Positions 34,754-43,355 of a DNA stretch of 64,000 bases are shown here, piece by piece. The notes below the pieces were generated by a model that made no database searches, was not told where the DNA came from, and worked only from the letters and a program-made list of their open reading frames with translations. Location of the stretch: assembly GCF_024764775.1 (NCBI RefSeq), contig NZ_JALIGC010000029.1, positions 1 through 64,000 on the forward strand, in the 5' to 3' direction. The translations under genes were made by a program, and so were the position numbers. The first letter of the stretch is position 1; each line of letters begins with the position of its first letter. This DNA is from Scandinavium manionii. GTDB lineage: Bacteria > Pseudomonadota > Gammaproteobacteria > Enterobacterales > Enterobacteriaceae.

Positions 34754-34777
34754 GATTTATAAAACACGGAGCCGTGT

Positions 34778-35326
34778 ATGACACAGCCAATCGGCGTTAT
34801 CTCCCGCAGTCTGGTGCGCGAACGCCAGCGCACCGGGCTTTCATTGGCCGAAATTGCCCGCCGTGCCGGGATAGCTAAGTCGACGCTGTCGCAACTGGAA
34901 GCAGGCAACGGTAATCCTAGCCTGGAAACTCTGTGGTCGCTGTGTGTGGCGCTGGATATTCCGTTTGCCCGCTTGCTGGAGCCGCAGGCCCCCACGACCC
35001 AGGTGCTCCGCCGGGGTGAGGGCACAAAGGTGGTGGCCGAACAGGCTAACTACCAGGCGATTTTACTGGCTACTTGCCCGCCGGGTGCGCGTCGGGATAT
35101 TTATCTGCTGATGACACAGCCCGGAGCGGACCGTATTTCACATCCACATCCGCCGGGTTCTGTGGAACATATTATTGTGACTCAGGGCCGGGCGTTGGTG
35201 GGATTAACGGAAGCGCCAGAAGAGTTAGGTGAAGGGGATTACATTTGTTATCCCGCCGATCGGGAGCATGTGTTTAAAGCGCTGAAAGAAGATACTCAGG
35301 CTATTCTGATCGCTGAGCAGAATTAA
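34778..35326 (+). CDS. XRE-family regulator with cupin domain
   Basis: A 182-residue regulator. The N-terminal Cro/C1 helix-turn-helix spans about residues 8-62 (LSLAEIARRAGIAKSTLSQL); the C-terminal cupin domain has the metal/ligand-like HPHPPGSVEHIIV near residue 125. Such regulators often sense small amines or amino acids. It is divergent from azlCD and most likely controls them. ATG is preceded by ACGGAG. Confidence 0.85.
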   Translation: MTQPIGVISRSLVRERQRTGLSLAEIARRAGIAKSTLSQLEAGNGNPSLETLWSLCVALDIPFARLLEPQAPTTQVLRRGEGTKVVAEQANYQAILLATCPPGARRDIYLLMTQPGADRISHPHPPGSVEHIIVTQGRALVGLTEAPEELGEGDYICYPADREHVFKALKEDTQAILIAEQN

Positions 35327-35333
35327 TTATAAT

Positions 35334-35359
35334 CGCCCTCAATAACATGGGCGGTTTTT
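35334..35359 (+). terminator. terminator after the XRE regulator
   Basis: Stem CGCCC / GGGCG with a 10-base loop, followed by GTTTTTA, 8 bases after the stop codon. Confidence 0.65.
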
Positions 35360-35400
35360 AGCTGAATTGATTTGTTTATTATATGATTGAAAAACAGGGA

Positions 35401-35536
35401 TGTTAGCTCGCTCACGTTGTTGCTCATTTCCATTATCACCTTTCCCTTCTTGATAATATTATCTTTGAGCCTGATTTATTTAGCATATTTCTGAATAAAA
35501 TCATGTTTGATAAACGCGTGCGTCTCTTTTATCAAA
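35401..35536 (+). promoter_or_regulatory. porin upstream region with CRP-like site and inverted repeat
   Basis: The 294-bp gap before the porin gene is A/T rich. TGTTAGCTCGCTCACG (35401-35416) matches 8 of 10 CRP consensus positions. A perfect 8-bp inverted repeat, TTTGATAA and TTATCAAA, lies at 35506-35513 and 35529-35536, as an operator or a leader hairpin. Confidence 0.4.
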
Positions 35537-35620
35537 TAACAATAAAATACATTCATCGCATAAATACATTATCCGCGGGATGTCATTTCCGCTTTATTAT
35601 TATGTCATGGAAGGTAACGA

Positions 35621-37018
35621 ATGAAAAAAACGACTCTGGCTGTCGCAATAGGATTATTGCTGGTGGGGAATTCCGCCCTGGCTAAATCAGCACCGCTCAC
35701 CGTAGAACAACGATTGCAACTATTAGAAGAAAGGTTAGTGTCCGCAGAGAACAGAGCACTGTCGGCAGAACGTGAAGTTCAGGAATTGAAAAGCCAGCAA
35801 ACCGTGGACAGAAAAGAGCTCAAGGCCGTTCAGGAAAATACAGTAGTCAGAAGCGAAACGCCAAAATCTGAAACGGCGAATAATGCCACCGCCCCGGCAT
35901 TATCGCTTTCCGGCTATGGTGACCTGAAGATTTACGGCGATGTCGAATTTAACATGGATGCTGAAAGTAAGAGAGGGACGCTGACCAAACTCAATGAAGA
36001 CAATACAACCGAACAATGGGATATGGATGGTCGTATTCTGATTGGTTTCGACGGGATGCGTAAACTGGCTGATGGCCGTTTTGCCGGCTTCTCTATCCAG
36101 CCACTGGCGGATATGTACGGCACCATGAACCTTGATGACGCGTATTTCCACTTCGGTCAGGAAAATGACTGGAAAGTGAAAGTGGGTCGTTTTGAAGCCT
36201 TTGATATGTTCCCGCTTAATCAGGATACCTTTGTTGAGCACTCCGGTAACACGGCCAATGACCTTTATACTGATGGTCAGGGCTATATCTACATGATGAA
36301 AGAAGGTCGCGGGCGTTCCGATGCGGGCGGTAACTTCCTGTTGAGCAAGCAAATCGATAACTGGTACTTTGAATTGAATTCCCTGATTGAAGACGGGAGC
36401 ACGCTTTTTGCCGATAGCGATAATGTTAACGCGGATGGCCGTACCTACCACGGTCGCGAAATGGATAAAGAGAGAAATGTCATTTATATGCGACCGGTTA
36501 TTTCCTGGTCTCCAATGAAAGAACTTTCATTCTCTGCGGCAATGGAATCCAACGTCATTAATAACGCCTATGGTTATACCAACAGCAAAGGCGAGTTTGT
36601 CGATCAGTCCGATCGTACCGGCTATGGTTTAACCATGACATGGGACGGGAAGAAAACCGATCCTGAAAATGGCGTAACATTTAACCTTAATACGGCCTAT
36701 ATGGATGCCGACAATGAAGAAGATTTCACTGCCGGCGCGAACGCGTTATGGAGAAACTTCGAGTTGGGTTATATCTACGCGCATAATAAAATCGACGACT
36801 TTGAAAACATGGTTTGCGATGATGACTGCATCATCACTGACGAAGGGGCCTATGATATTCATACCATCCATGCTTCTTATTTGATCCAGAACGTGATGGA
36901 TATGAATAACTTCAATATTTATCTGGGGACCTACTGGTCTAAAATTGAGAGCGACGAGAAGATTTCCAGCAACGATGATCGCTACGGTGCTCGCGTGCGG
37001 TTTAAATACTATTTCTAA
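35621..37018 (+). CDS. RafY-like carbohydrate outer-membrane porin
   Basis: A 465-residue outer membrane protein with a signal peptide (MKKTTLAVAIGLLLVGNSALA). A coiled-coil segment follows (about residues 28-70, LTVEQRLQLLEERLVSAENR), as in ScrY and RafY. The rest is a beta barrel with alternating polar/apolar strands ending in the aromatic RFKYYF needed for insertion. It is likely a glycoside or oligosaccharide channel serving the neighbouring GH4/EIIC operon. A Cys pair lies in MVCDDDC, perhaps an external-loop disulfide. The exact sugar cannot be told. Confidence 0.8.
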   Translation: MKKTTLAVAIGLLLVGNSALAKSAPLTVEQRLQLLEERLVSAENRALSAEREVQELKSQQTVDRKELKAVQENTVVRSETPKSETANNATAPALSLSGYGDLKIYGDVEFNMDAESKRGTLTKLNEDNTTEQWDMDGRILIGFDGMRKLADGRFAGFSIQPLADMYGTMNLDDAYFHFGQENDWKVKVGRFEAFDMFPLNQDTFVEHSGNTANDLYTDGQGYIYMMKEGRGRSDAGGNFLLSKQIDNWYFELNSLIEDGSTLFADSDNVNADGRTYHGREMDKERNVIYMRPVISWSPMKELSFSAAMESNVINNAYGYTNSKGEFVDQSDRTGYGLTMTWDGKKTDPENGVTFNLNTAYMDADNEEDFTAGANALWRNFELGYIYAHNKIDDFENMVCDDDCIITDEGAYDIHTIHASYLIQNVMDMNNFNIYLGTYWSKIESDEKISSNDDRYGARVRFKYYF

Positions 37019-37040
37019 GAATTTAATTAAATGTGAGCAA

Positions 37041-37067
37041 AAAAGCGCCTGATGACAGGCGCTTTTT
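37041..37067. terminator. bidirectional terminator between porin gene and gntR gene
   Basis: A perfect stem AAAAAGCGCCTG / CAGGCGCTTTTT with loop ATGA; T runs appear on both strands, fitting the converging genes. Confidence 0.9.
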
Positions 37068-37794
37068 ACTTTCCGACCCAGTTGTTTTTTATTTTGAATT
37101 TATCGGCCCGATTATAGCTGAACGAATAGTTGAAGATGGTGCCATCTTCGAGTTTGGTGACGCCGGAAACCTTTAACATTGGCAAGCCAGGCGCGATACC
37201 CAGCAGGTCAGCCATCTCTCTGGAAAATAGGCCGCCTTCAATCACCGAGTTGTAGAACTTAATTTTTTTGCCAGTGTAGGTTTCGATATATTCATATAGT
37301 GAGCCTTCATTCAGCAAAGTATCGGGGATCTCGGTAATGACTGCTGCATTAATCCATGAGTCCTCAACCAGCACCGGCGTATTATCAATCAGTCTCACGC
37401 GGCGGATGAAGTGCACGTGCTGCCCCGGTAAGACTGCCAGTTGTTGCGCAATCTCAGGCGTCGCGGGCAGCAATTTATGGCTAATGAGGCGGCTGGAGAT
37501 TTTTGCCTGAAGATGAAACTCACGGGAAAAACCGAGGACGGTATCGCTGGCGCCGTTGTTAAGCATATACACGTTATCTTCGATAACCCGGGTGACAAAC
37601 ATCCCTTTCCCGTGGATCCGCTCAATGAAGCCTTCCTGCTCCAGTAGGTGCATCGATTTTTGTAGCGTCACCCGCGTCACGCCGTAAATCAGCGCCAGTT
37701 CTCTCTCGGAAGGGATCTTTTCCCCCACCCGGTAGCGCTTATGCAGAATATCGTCTTTGATGCTGTTCTTAATTTCGATGTAACGGGCAACCAT
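37066..37794 (-). CDS. GntR/HutC-family transcriptional regulator
   Basis: A 242-residue regulator. The N-terminal winged helix (about residues 4-70: GEKIPSERELALIYGVTRVT) is followed by a UTRA ligand domain (about 90-235). Regulators of this type in PTS operons bind the phosphorylated sugar and release DNA. I start it at ATG 37794 (MVARYIEIKN); a GTG at 37836 would add residues without family support. It is the third gene of GH4-EIIC-GntR on the minus strand. Its operator may be the palindrome at 40490-40507. Confidence 0.85.
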   Translation of the reverse strand: MVARYIEIKNSIKDDILHKRYRVGEKIPSERELALIYGVTRVTLQKSMHLLEQEGFIERIHGKGMFVTRVIEDNVYMLNNGASDTVLGFSREFHLQAKISSRLISHKLLPATPEIAQQLAVLPGQHVHFIRRVRLIDNTPVLVEDSWINAAVITEIPDTLLNEGSLYEYIETYTGKKIKFYNSVIEGGLFSREMADLLGIAPGLPMLKVSGVTKLEDGTIFNYSFSYNRADKFKIKNNWVGK

Positions 37795-37872
37795 AAAAGA
37801 GGTATCAGTGAGCAATAAAAGGAACCAGTATAACACTGTTGATCGGAGGGGCGTGTTTCCACGCCCTGAAGT

Positions 37873-39132
37873 TTACGCGTGCTCACGCAATTGGGTTTCC
37901 TGCATCTGCATTTCTACCCGCTCCTGTAGTAGTTGTTTTTTCTCCAGCATCTTAAAGAACGGGAAATACATCACGGCTGAGATAATGACCATACAGCCTG
38001 ACCAGATAGCGGCCGGAATATTGCCGCCCGTGGCAAAATACGCATTAAGGATGGGGGGCATGGTCCAGGGGACCTGTAATACCGGTTTACCGATAATGCC
38101 AAACGACATCAGCAGCCACGAGCAGGTACAAATCACCATCGGCGTGGCGATTAAGGGGATCATCATCAGCGGGTTGAATACCATCGGGACGCCAAAAATC
38201 ACCGGCTCGTTGATGCAGAACAGCGCCGGGCCAAAGGAAACCCGGCCAATTGACTTGTAATAGCGGCTCTTCGACCACAGCATCGCCAGTACCAGCCCCA
38301 TTGTCGCCCCGGAACCTCCCGAACAAATAAAGATAGTGTAAAACCCTTCGGCATTGATGTGTGGAATGGGCTGATGTGACAGATACGCTTGGGTATTTTC
38401 GGCGATAAACGTAAGGAAAATCGGGCTGGTGATCCCCGACAGAACATTGGTGCCATGAATGCCGCAACACCACAGAAGTGAGATCAAACCCACCAGTACC
38501 AGCATGCCGGGCAGCGTATCCAGCCCGCGAACCAGCGGGCTGAGTATCAGCGTGAAAAATGCATTGATATCGAAATTGAGCACCACGCGCACCAGCCAAA
38601 TTAGTCCTAAGCAGACGCAGGCTGGCGCCAGGCTGACGAATGACTGCAAAACGGCAGGCGGCACACCCTCGGGCATTTTGATGTAGAGCTTATGCACAAT
38701 GAAAAAACGCACGATATACACCGTCAATACCGAGAGGATGATGGCGGAAAAAAGCCCGGCGGCGCCAAAATTATCGACGTTAATCTTATGGTGGTCATCC
38801 AGTTGCGATAACAAAAACACCGCGACCGTAATACAGGCGCAGCTCAGGCCGTCCAGCGCGTAATGTTTGGCGAGGTGGTAACTGATGCCAATAGCGGCAA
38901 TCAAACCAATTGCGCCAAACGTGGCCTGCACTGGAATGCTCAGCAGCGTGGCATAGTCGCCGAGCCACTCGCTCCAGCCCGGAATGGGCAAATTAGCAAT
39001 GATGAGGAAAATACTACCGGCGATAATAAACGGTAGGGTAAACGCAATCCCGTTTCGCACGGCAACCAGCACCACGTTATTACCAATTTTAACCAGCACC
39101 GGGACGACGCTGTTCTCAAGAAAATCGTTCAT
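37873..39132 (-). CDS. PTS EIIC, lactose/cellobiose family
   Basis: A 419-residue membrane EIIC of the lactose/chitobiose family, with about ten helices and the family motifs SGITSPIFL, GGSGATMGLVL and CINEPVIFGVPMVFNP. It takes up a beta-glycoside with phosphorylation on the 6-OH. There is no EIIA or EIIB gene in the operon, so both must come from elsewhere (for example a chb-type system). The gene lies 27 bp after the GH4 hydrolase gene and 78 bp before gntR. Confidence 0.88.
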   Translation of the reverse strand: MNDFLENSVVPVLVKIGNNVVLVAVRNGIAFTLPFIIAGSIFLIIANLPIPGWSEWLGDYATLLSIPVQATFGAIGLIAAIGISYHLAKHYALDGLSCACITVAVFLLSQLDDHHKINVDNFGAAGLFSAIILSVLTVYIVRFFIVHKLYIKMPEGVPPAVLQSFVSLAPACVCLGLIWLVRVVLNFDINAFFTLILSPLVRGLDTLPGMLVLVGLISLLWCCGIHGTNVLSGITSPIFLTFIAENTQAYLSHQPIPHINAEGFYTIFICSGGSGATMGLVLAMLWSKSRYYKSIGRVSFGPALFCINEPVIFGVPMVFNPLMMIPLIATPMVICTCSWLLMSFGIIGKPVLQVPWTMPPILNAYFATGGNIPAAIWSGCMVIISAVMYFPFFKMLEKKQLLQERVEMQMQETQLREHA

Positions 39133-39159
39133 ATTTACTCCCTGTAAATACCGTCGGCG

Positions 39160-40470
39160 TTACAGCGTGTATTGCGGCAAATAGTCGCGGTTCGCCGCCA
39201 GATAGTCGGACAGAATGTGCTCTGCAACGGCCACGGAGGGCACCAGCGGATGCGACGCTAAGGCCAGCAGGGCCGTCGATTTATCGCCGGTCATCGCCGC
39301 TTCAACCGTCAGCTCCTCAAAGGCTTTTACGCTCTGAATCAGCCCTTTTATCGCTGCAGGAAGCCGCCCATAAGCCAAAGGATGTGCGCCGTGTGCATCT
39401 ATAACGGCGTTGGTTTCAATCACGGACGTGTCGGCTAAATCCGGTGTGGCGCCCTGGTTGGGTACATTCACCACGTGGATTTCGCGCTTGTTGTTGTAAA
39501 TAGAGCTGATAATTGAACATGCCGTATCGGAATAAAGCGCTCCGCCGCGGGCGGAAAGCGCCGCAGGTTTTTCGCATAAATTCGGGTCGCGATAGAGTTC
39601 AAACAGGGATTTTTCGATAACCAGTGATTGTTCGCCGCGCGTGCCACCGTGTTCAAGCGCCTGGAGCTCATGCTCTACCATTTCCCGGCTGAGATAAAAA
39701 TACTTCAGATAGGAGAGCGGATAGAGCTTCAGCGCGCGGATGAATTGTGCGGGAAGGCCAATATCAGGAATGTTTTTGAGCTGGTTGCCGCCCACGCCCT
39801 GAGCCAGTTTCTCGATGAAATCGTCGGTCAGATCCTGGCCTTTGACCGCGATCCGATCGGCGAAGATCAGGTGATTTAACCCCATCACCCGGGCATACAC
39901 ATCCTCTCTTTCCACACCATACGCCGTGGCGATATCCCGCATCATGCTGTTTGCGCCGCTGCAAATGCCCAGTGATTTTATGGCGGAGTGCCGAGAAAGC
40001 GCTTCCGTCACCATGCCTGCCGGATTAGTGAAGTTAATCAGCCATGCATCCGGGCACAGCTGTTCCATTTTGCGGCATAAATCAAGCAGTACGGGAATGG
40101 TGCGTTGCGCTTTCATAAACCCGCCTGGTCCGGTGGTTTCCTGGCCCAGCACGCCATAGCGCAGCGGGATTTTTTCATCCTGAATACGCGCGGCAAGTTG
40201 CCCCACGCGAATTTGGGTGGTGACAAAATCCGCGCCAGCCAGGGCCTTATCCAGATCGGTGGTGAGATAAACGGTCATATCGATGCCTGCTTTTTTCACC
40301 ATCCGCTGGGCGAGTGCGCCGACAATCTCCAGTTTCTCTTTTCCCGCATCAATATCGACCAGCCAGTACTCACTGACCGGCAGTTCCTGGTGGCGACGGA
40401 TAAAACCGTCAATCAATTCCGGGGTATAGCCAGAGCCACCGCCGAGTGTGACCACTTTGAGTCTTTCCAT
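39160..40470 (-). CDS. family GH4 6-phospho-glycosidase (probably 6-phospho-beta-glucosidase)
   Basis: A 436-residue NAD- and metal-dependent glycosidase that cleaves the phosphorylated disaccharide brought in by the EIIC. The nucleotide-binding GGGSGYTPELIDGF is at the N terminus; INFTNPAGMVTEAL, the GICSGAN metal site and GLNHL are family motifs. I start at ATG 40470 (MERLKVVTLGGG), which has AGG shortly upstream; an ATG at 40485 has no ribosome site. The similarity to CelF/LicH suggests a beta-linked substrate, but alpha-specific GH4 members exist. Confidence 0.85.
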   Translation of the reverse strand: MERLKVVTLGGGSGYTPELIDGFIRRHQELPVSEYWLVDIDAGKEKLEIVGALAQRMVKKAGIDMTVYLTTDLDKALAGADFVTTQIRVGQLAARIQDEKIPLRYGVLGQETTGPGGFMKAQRTIPVLLDLCRKMEQLCPDAWLINFTNPAGMVTEALSRHSAIKSLGICSGANSMMRDIATAYGVEREDVYARVMGLNHLIFADRIAVKGQDLTDDFIEKLAQGVGGNQLKNIPDIGLPAQFIRALKLYPLSYLKYFYLSREMVEHELQALEHGGTRGEQSLVIEKSLFELYRDPNLCEKPAALSARGGALYSDTACSIISSIYNNKREIHVVNVPNQGATPDLADTSVIETNAVIDAHGAHPLAYGRLPAAIKGLIQSVKAFEELTVEAAMTGDKSTALLALASHPLVPSVAVAEHILSDYLAANRDYLPQYTL

Positions 40471-40489
40471 TGCCTGGTTCTCCATGTGT

Positions 40490-40507
40490 AACTGGCGTAT
40501 GCCAGTT
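40490..40507. promoter_or_regulatory. palindromic operator candidate upstream of the GH4 operon
   Basis: Inverted repeat AACTGGC-GTAT-GCCAGTT, 20 bp upstream of the GH4 start codon and downstream of a -10-like TATGTT on the minus strand. The position suits repression by the GntR protein of the same operon. Confidence 0.55.
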
Positions 40508-40623
40508 TGGTGAGAACATAACATAATGGAGAAATCGCGCAGCGCGAGATTAATCACAGAATTGACTATCGGGAGGGGGTTCCTGCACCATCGGCAAAGA
40601 GCATCAGGCAGCAGAACAGTTAA

Positions 40624-40755
40624 TTGCCACTGGCGGTGATTGAGGCTAGGCAGGCGTTGCCGAATGCGGCATTTGTGGCGTTTATCGGTACCCCTTTACT
40701 GAAAGATGACAAAACGACCAATAAGTTTGGGCCGATCGTTCACGCCTATACCATG
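40624..40755 (+). pseudogene. hsdR: fragment of type I restriction endonuclease subunit HsdR
   Basis: About 44 residues in one frame, with ARQALPNAAFVAFIGTPLL and then NKFGPIVHAYT, match the helicase region of HsdR, where the usual motif is GFTGTPL followed by FGxxxxTYT. The rest of the roughly 1000-residue protein, and hsdM and hsdS, are absent. It is a short relic between the GH4 operon and the rhamnose operon; the similarity fades after 40755, though the frame runs to 40830. Confidence 0.65.
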
Positions 40756-40798
40756 CGAAAAGTGAAAACACGTCTGGATAATATGGCGAACAAATTGT

Positions 40799-40825
40799 TG
40801 TCCTCCCCTGCGTTTGGGGAGGACA
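40799..40825. terminator. strong hairpin after rhaM
   Basis: A perfect 10-bp stem TGTCCTCCCC / GGGGAGGACA with a 7-base loop, 9 bases beyond the rhaM stop. On the minus strand it is followed by ACAATTTGTT rather than a T run, so it may act as a 3' mRNA barrier or a weak terminator. Confidence 0.5.
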
Positions 40826-40834
40826 GGTAGAGGC

Positions 40835-41149
40835 TTACTCCAGCCAGAACACTTCTTTCAGCTCCGCGCTCACCGGGCTGTTATCCAGATTTGACGGCAT
40901 CACTTCACCCATGAATTTCCACCAGCGCTGACACACATCGGTGTTGGCGACGGCGTCCCAGCGTTCTTCTGACTCGATTTCTACCGTCGCGAAGAGCAGG
41001 TTGCGGGCCTTATCGAGATAAATGGCGTAATGGTGCGCGCCATGGGCTTTCAGCACCGCTTCCAGTTCGGGCCAGATCGGGTTGTGGCGACGTTCATATT
41101 CTTCGTGTGTATGCGGGTGGACCTGCATGACAAACGCTTTACGGATCAT
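40835..41149 (-). CDS. rhaM: L-rhamnose mutarotase
   Basis: Interconverts the alpha and beta anomers of L-rhamnose, supplying the form used by RhaA. The 104-residue protein has the catalytic region with His in MQVHPHTHEEYERRH and the paired Trp motif QRWWKFMGEVM. Length matches E. coli RhaM. It overlaps the dehydrogenase gene upstream by 4 bp and is the last gene of the long rhamnose operon. Confidence 0.95.
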   Translation of the reverse strand: MIRKAFVMQVHPHTHEEYERRHNPIWPELEAVLKAHGAHHYAIYLDKARNLLFATVEIESEERWDAVANTDVCQRWWKFMGEVMPSNLDNSPVSAELKEVFWLE

Positions 41150-42294
41150 AATGCCTCCAGATACAGCTCGCGCACGTCGTCGCGGCTGGCGGTGCGTGGG
41201 TTACAGGACGCGCACGGGTCGGCGAGGGCTTTATCCAGCCAGCCTTCAATATCGGCCCGGGTGACGCCGAGTTCTTTGAAACCTGCAGGAATACCGACGC
41301 GGGCGCTCAGGTCACGAATTGCCTGAATCGCCGCCATGCTTGCCGCTTCGTCACTCATGCCGCGGGTGTCGACGCCCATCGCCTGTGCGACACGAGCGAA
41401 GCGGGCAACGGCGTTTGGACGGTTAAAGTTTTCGATGATTGGCAACAGGATGGCGTTGCAGACGCCGTGTGGCAGATTATGCGTCGCGCCTGGCTGATGG
41501 GCCAGTGCGTGGACCAGCCCCAATCCAGCGCTGTTAAATGCCATACCCGCCAGATACTGGCCGAACGCCATCTGTTCGCGCGCGTCGAGATTATGTCCAT
41601 CTTCCACCGCTTTTGGCAGCCACAGCGTAATCAGGCGAATGGCTTCCAGCGCGTTAGCATCGGTCAGCGGATGCGCGCCCACGGAGACAAAAGCTTCGAC
41701 CGCATGCGTTAGCGCGTCCATGCCGGTTGCCGCAGTGATGGAGGCCGGAATATCGAGCATCACGCTGGCGTCGTCCACAGCGATATCCGGGATGATATTC
41801 GGGTCGATGATGACTTCTTTTACCTGACGCACGCTGTCGATGATCACCGCGTTACTGGTCATCTCCGCGGCGGTTCCGGCGGTGGTGTTAATCGCCACCA
41901 GCGGCACGCCGGGGTGCTTCACTTTGCCTACGCCGGAATAGTCCGTGGAAGGGCCTGGGTTGGCGGTAAGGATTTTGACGGCTTTGGCGGTGTCAATCGG
42001 GCTGCCGCCGCCAAAGGCGATAATGAAATCGCAACTGGCGTCATGCCAGGCCTGATAGCCTTTTTGCACCAGCGCTTCCGTCGGGTTAGGGAACACCTCA
42101 TCGAACAGGTGATAAGACATCTGGTGCGCATCCAGCGCGGTAAACAGGGAATCGAGCAGGCCCATTTTTACCAGCTGTCCGTCGGTGACAATCAGCGCTT
42201 TACCCCACTGTTTCCCCGCCACCAGTTCAACCATATCCGTAATTGCGCCCGCGCCGTGCAGGCTGATTTTTGGTAGTGCCAACATAAAACTCAT
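41146..42294 (-). CDS. fucO: iron-dependent alcohol dehydrogenase (lactaldehyde/1,2-propanediol oxidoreductase)
   Basis: A 382-residue group III alcohol dehydrogenase. NAD-binding GGGSPIDTAKA is near residue 97; iron ligands lie in the segment with TGMDALTHAVE, HALAHQPGATHNLPHG. In this operon it most likely reduces L-lactaldehyde, made by RhaD, to L-1,2-propanediol. It is closer to YiaY in several motifs than to E. coli FucO, so the symbol is by function only. The ATG at 42294 has GGAGA 7 bases upstream; a longer frame to 42585 is not real. Confidence 0.85.
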   Translation of the reverse strand: MSFMLALPKISLHGAGAITDMVELVAGKQWGKALIVTDGQLVKMGLLDSLFTALDAHQMSYHLFDEVFPNPTEALVQKGYQAWHDASCDFIIAFGGGSPIDTAKAVKILTANPGPSTDYSGVGKVKHPGVPLVAINTTAGTAAEMTSNAVIIDSVRQVKEVIIDPNIIPDIAVDDASVMLDIPASITAATGMDALTHAVEAFVSVGAHPLTDANALEAIRLITLWLPKAVEDGHNLDAREQMAFGQYLAGMAFNSAGLGLVHALAHQPGATHNLPHGVCNAILLPIIENFNRPNAVARFARVAQAMGVDTRGMSDEAASMAAIQAIRDLSARVGIPAGFKELGVTRADIEGWLDKALADPCASCNPRTASRDDVRELYLEAL

Positions 42295-42325
42295 GCTTAT
42301 TCTCCTTAATATTGCTGATTTTACT

Positions 42326-42349
42326 GCCCGATGGCACCCGCCATCCGGC
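42326..42349. repeat. short REP-like hairpin
   Basis: GATGGC-ACCC-GCCATC with flanking GCCC and CGGC resembles the core of a REP element, in the 56-bp gap between the permease gene and the dehydrogenase gene. Confidence 0.45.
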
Positions 42350-42350
42350 G

Positions 42351-43355
42351 TTAATTCCGTCTTCGTCGCAGCACTCTGCGAGTAATAATCGGCAGGGAAA
42401 TCACCACGATCAGCATCGCGCCGATGATGATTGACATCACGATGCCCGGCACGTTGAGCAGGCTCAGGCCAAAGGTCACCAGCCCCATCAGGAAGGCGGC
42501 GATAATCACGCCCACCATGCTGCCGGAGCCACCAAGAATATTGACGCCGCCGAGCACTGCCATCGTCACCACTGATAATTCCCAACCCAGCGCAATGGTC
42601 GGGCGCGTGCTGCCCAAACGCGACGTCAGCAGCACCGCAGCAAGGCCGGACATCAGCCCGACCAGCACAAACAGCATCAGGTTGTGGCGTTTAACGTTAA
42701 TGCCCGAAAACCACGCGCCGGTCGGGTTATTGCCAATCGCAAAGGTGCGGCGACCAAAGTTGGTTTTGTGCAATACGAAGGTGAACACCGCCGCGAGCAC
42801 GATAAACAGCGCAAACTCAAATGACAGCGCGCCCCAGACGTAGCCCTGACCAAACCATGCGAAGCTCGCCGGATAGTGATTCAGCGCCTGATCGCCGAGC
42901 AAAATGTAGGAAATGCCGCGGAACAGGCTCATGGTGCCAATGGTAATAACGATGGAAGAGAGGTTCAGCCGGGTGACCAACAGCCCGTTCACTAATCCGC
43001 ACAACACGCCCACGCCCAGCCCCACGCACACCAACAGAGGCGTATCCATTCCCGCCACGGCGCAAAAGCCCATCGCCGTAGAACTCAATGCGATGATCGC
43101 TGCCACCGACAGGTCAATTTCACGGGCGATGATCAGCATCGCCATCGGCAACACGATGATCGCTTTTTCGGTGAAGTTGAAGGTGGCATCTGACAGGTTC
43201 CAGATGTTGAGAAAATAGGGCGAGGCGAACGCATTCACCACGAACACCGCGAGGGTGACCGCCAGAAGAAAGCCTTCCCAGCACGCCAGGCGCTGGAAAA
43301 ATGACGGGGCGGGTGACGCGTTTTGCACAGCGTCAGAAGTCAGCATTTTGCTCAT
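42351..43355 (-). CDS. sugar ABC transporter permease (RhaQ-type)
   Basis: A 334-residue inner membrane permease of the ribose/rhamnose (BPD_transp_2) family, with eight or more hydrophobic segments and the motif AREIDLSVAAIIALSS near residue 80 that contacts the ATPase region of the family. With the next permease it forms the membrane pore. It overlaps that gene by 4 bp. In rhizobia the equivalent genes are called rhaP and rhaQ; those names must not be confused with the enteric rhaS and rhaT. Confidence 0.87.
   Translation of the reverse strand: MSKMLTSDAVQNASPAPSFFQRLACWEGFLLAVTLAVFVVNAFASPYFLNIWNLSDATFNFTEKAIIVLPMAMLIIAREIDLSVAAIIALSSTAMGFCAVAGMDTPLLVCVGLGVGVLCGLVNGLLVTRLNLSSIVITIGTMSLFRGISYILLGDQALNHYPASFAWFGQGYVWGALSFEFALFIVLAAVFTFVLHKTNFGRRTFAIGNNPTGAWFSGINVKRHNLMLFVLVGLMSGLAAVLLTSRLGSTRPTIALGWELSVVTMAVLGGVNILGGSGSMVGVIIAAFLMGLVTFGLSLLNVPGIVMSIIIGAMLIVVISLPIITRRVLRRRRN

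Noticed and set aside
42295..42585. Upstream extension of the alcohol dehydrogenase frame
   Set aside because: It runs across the REP-like gap into the permease gene on the same strand; the ATG at 42294 has a good ribosome site.
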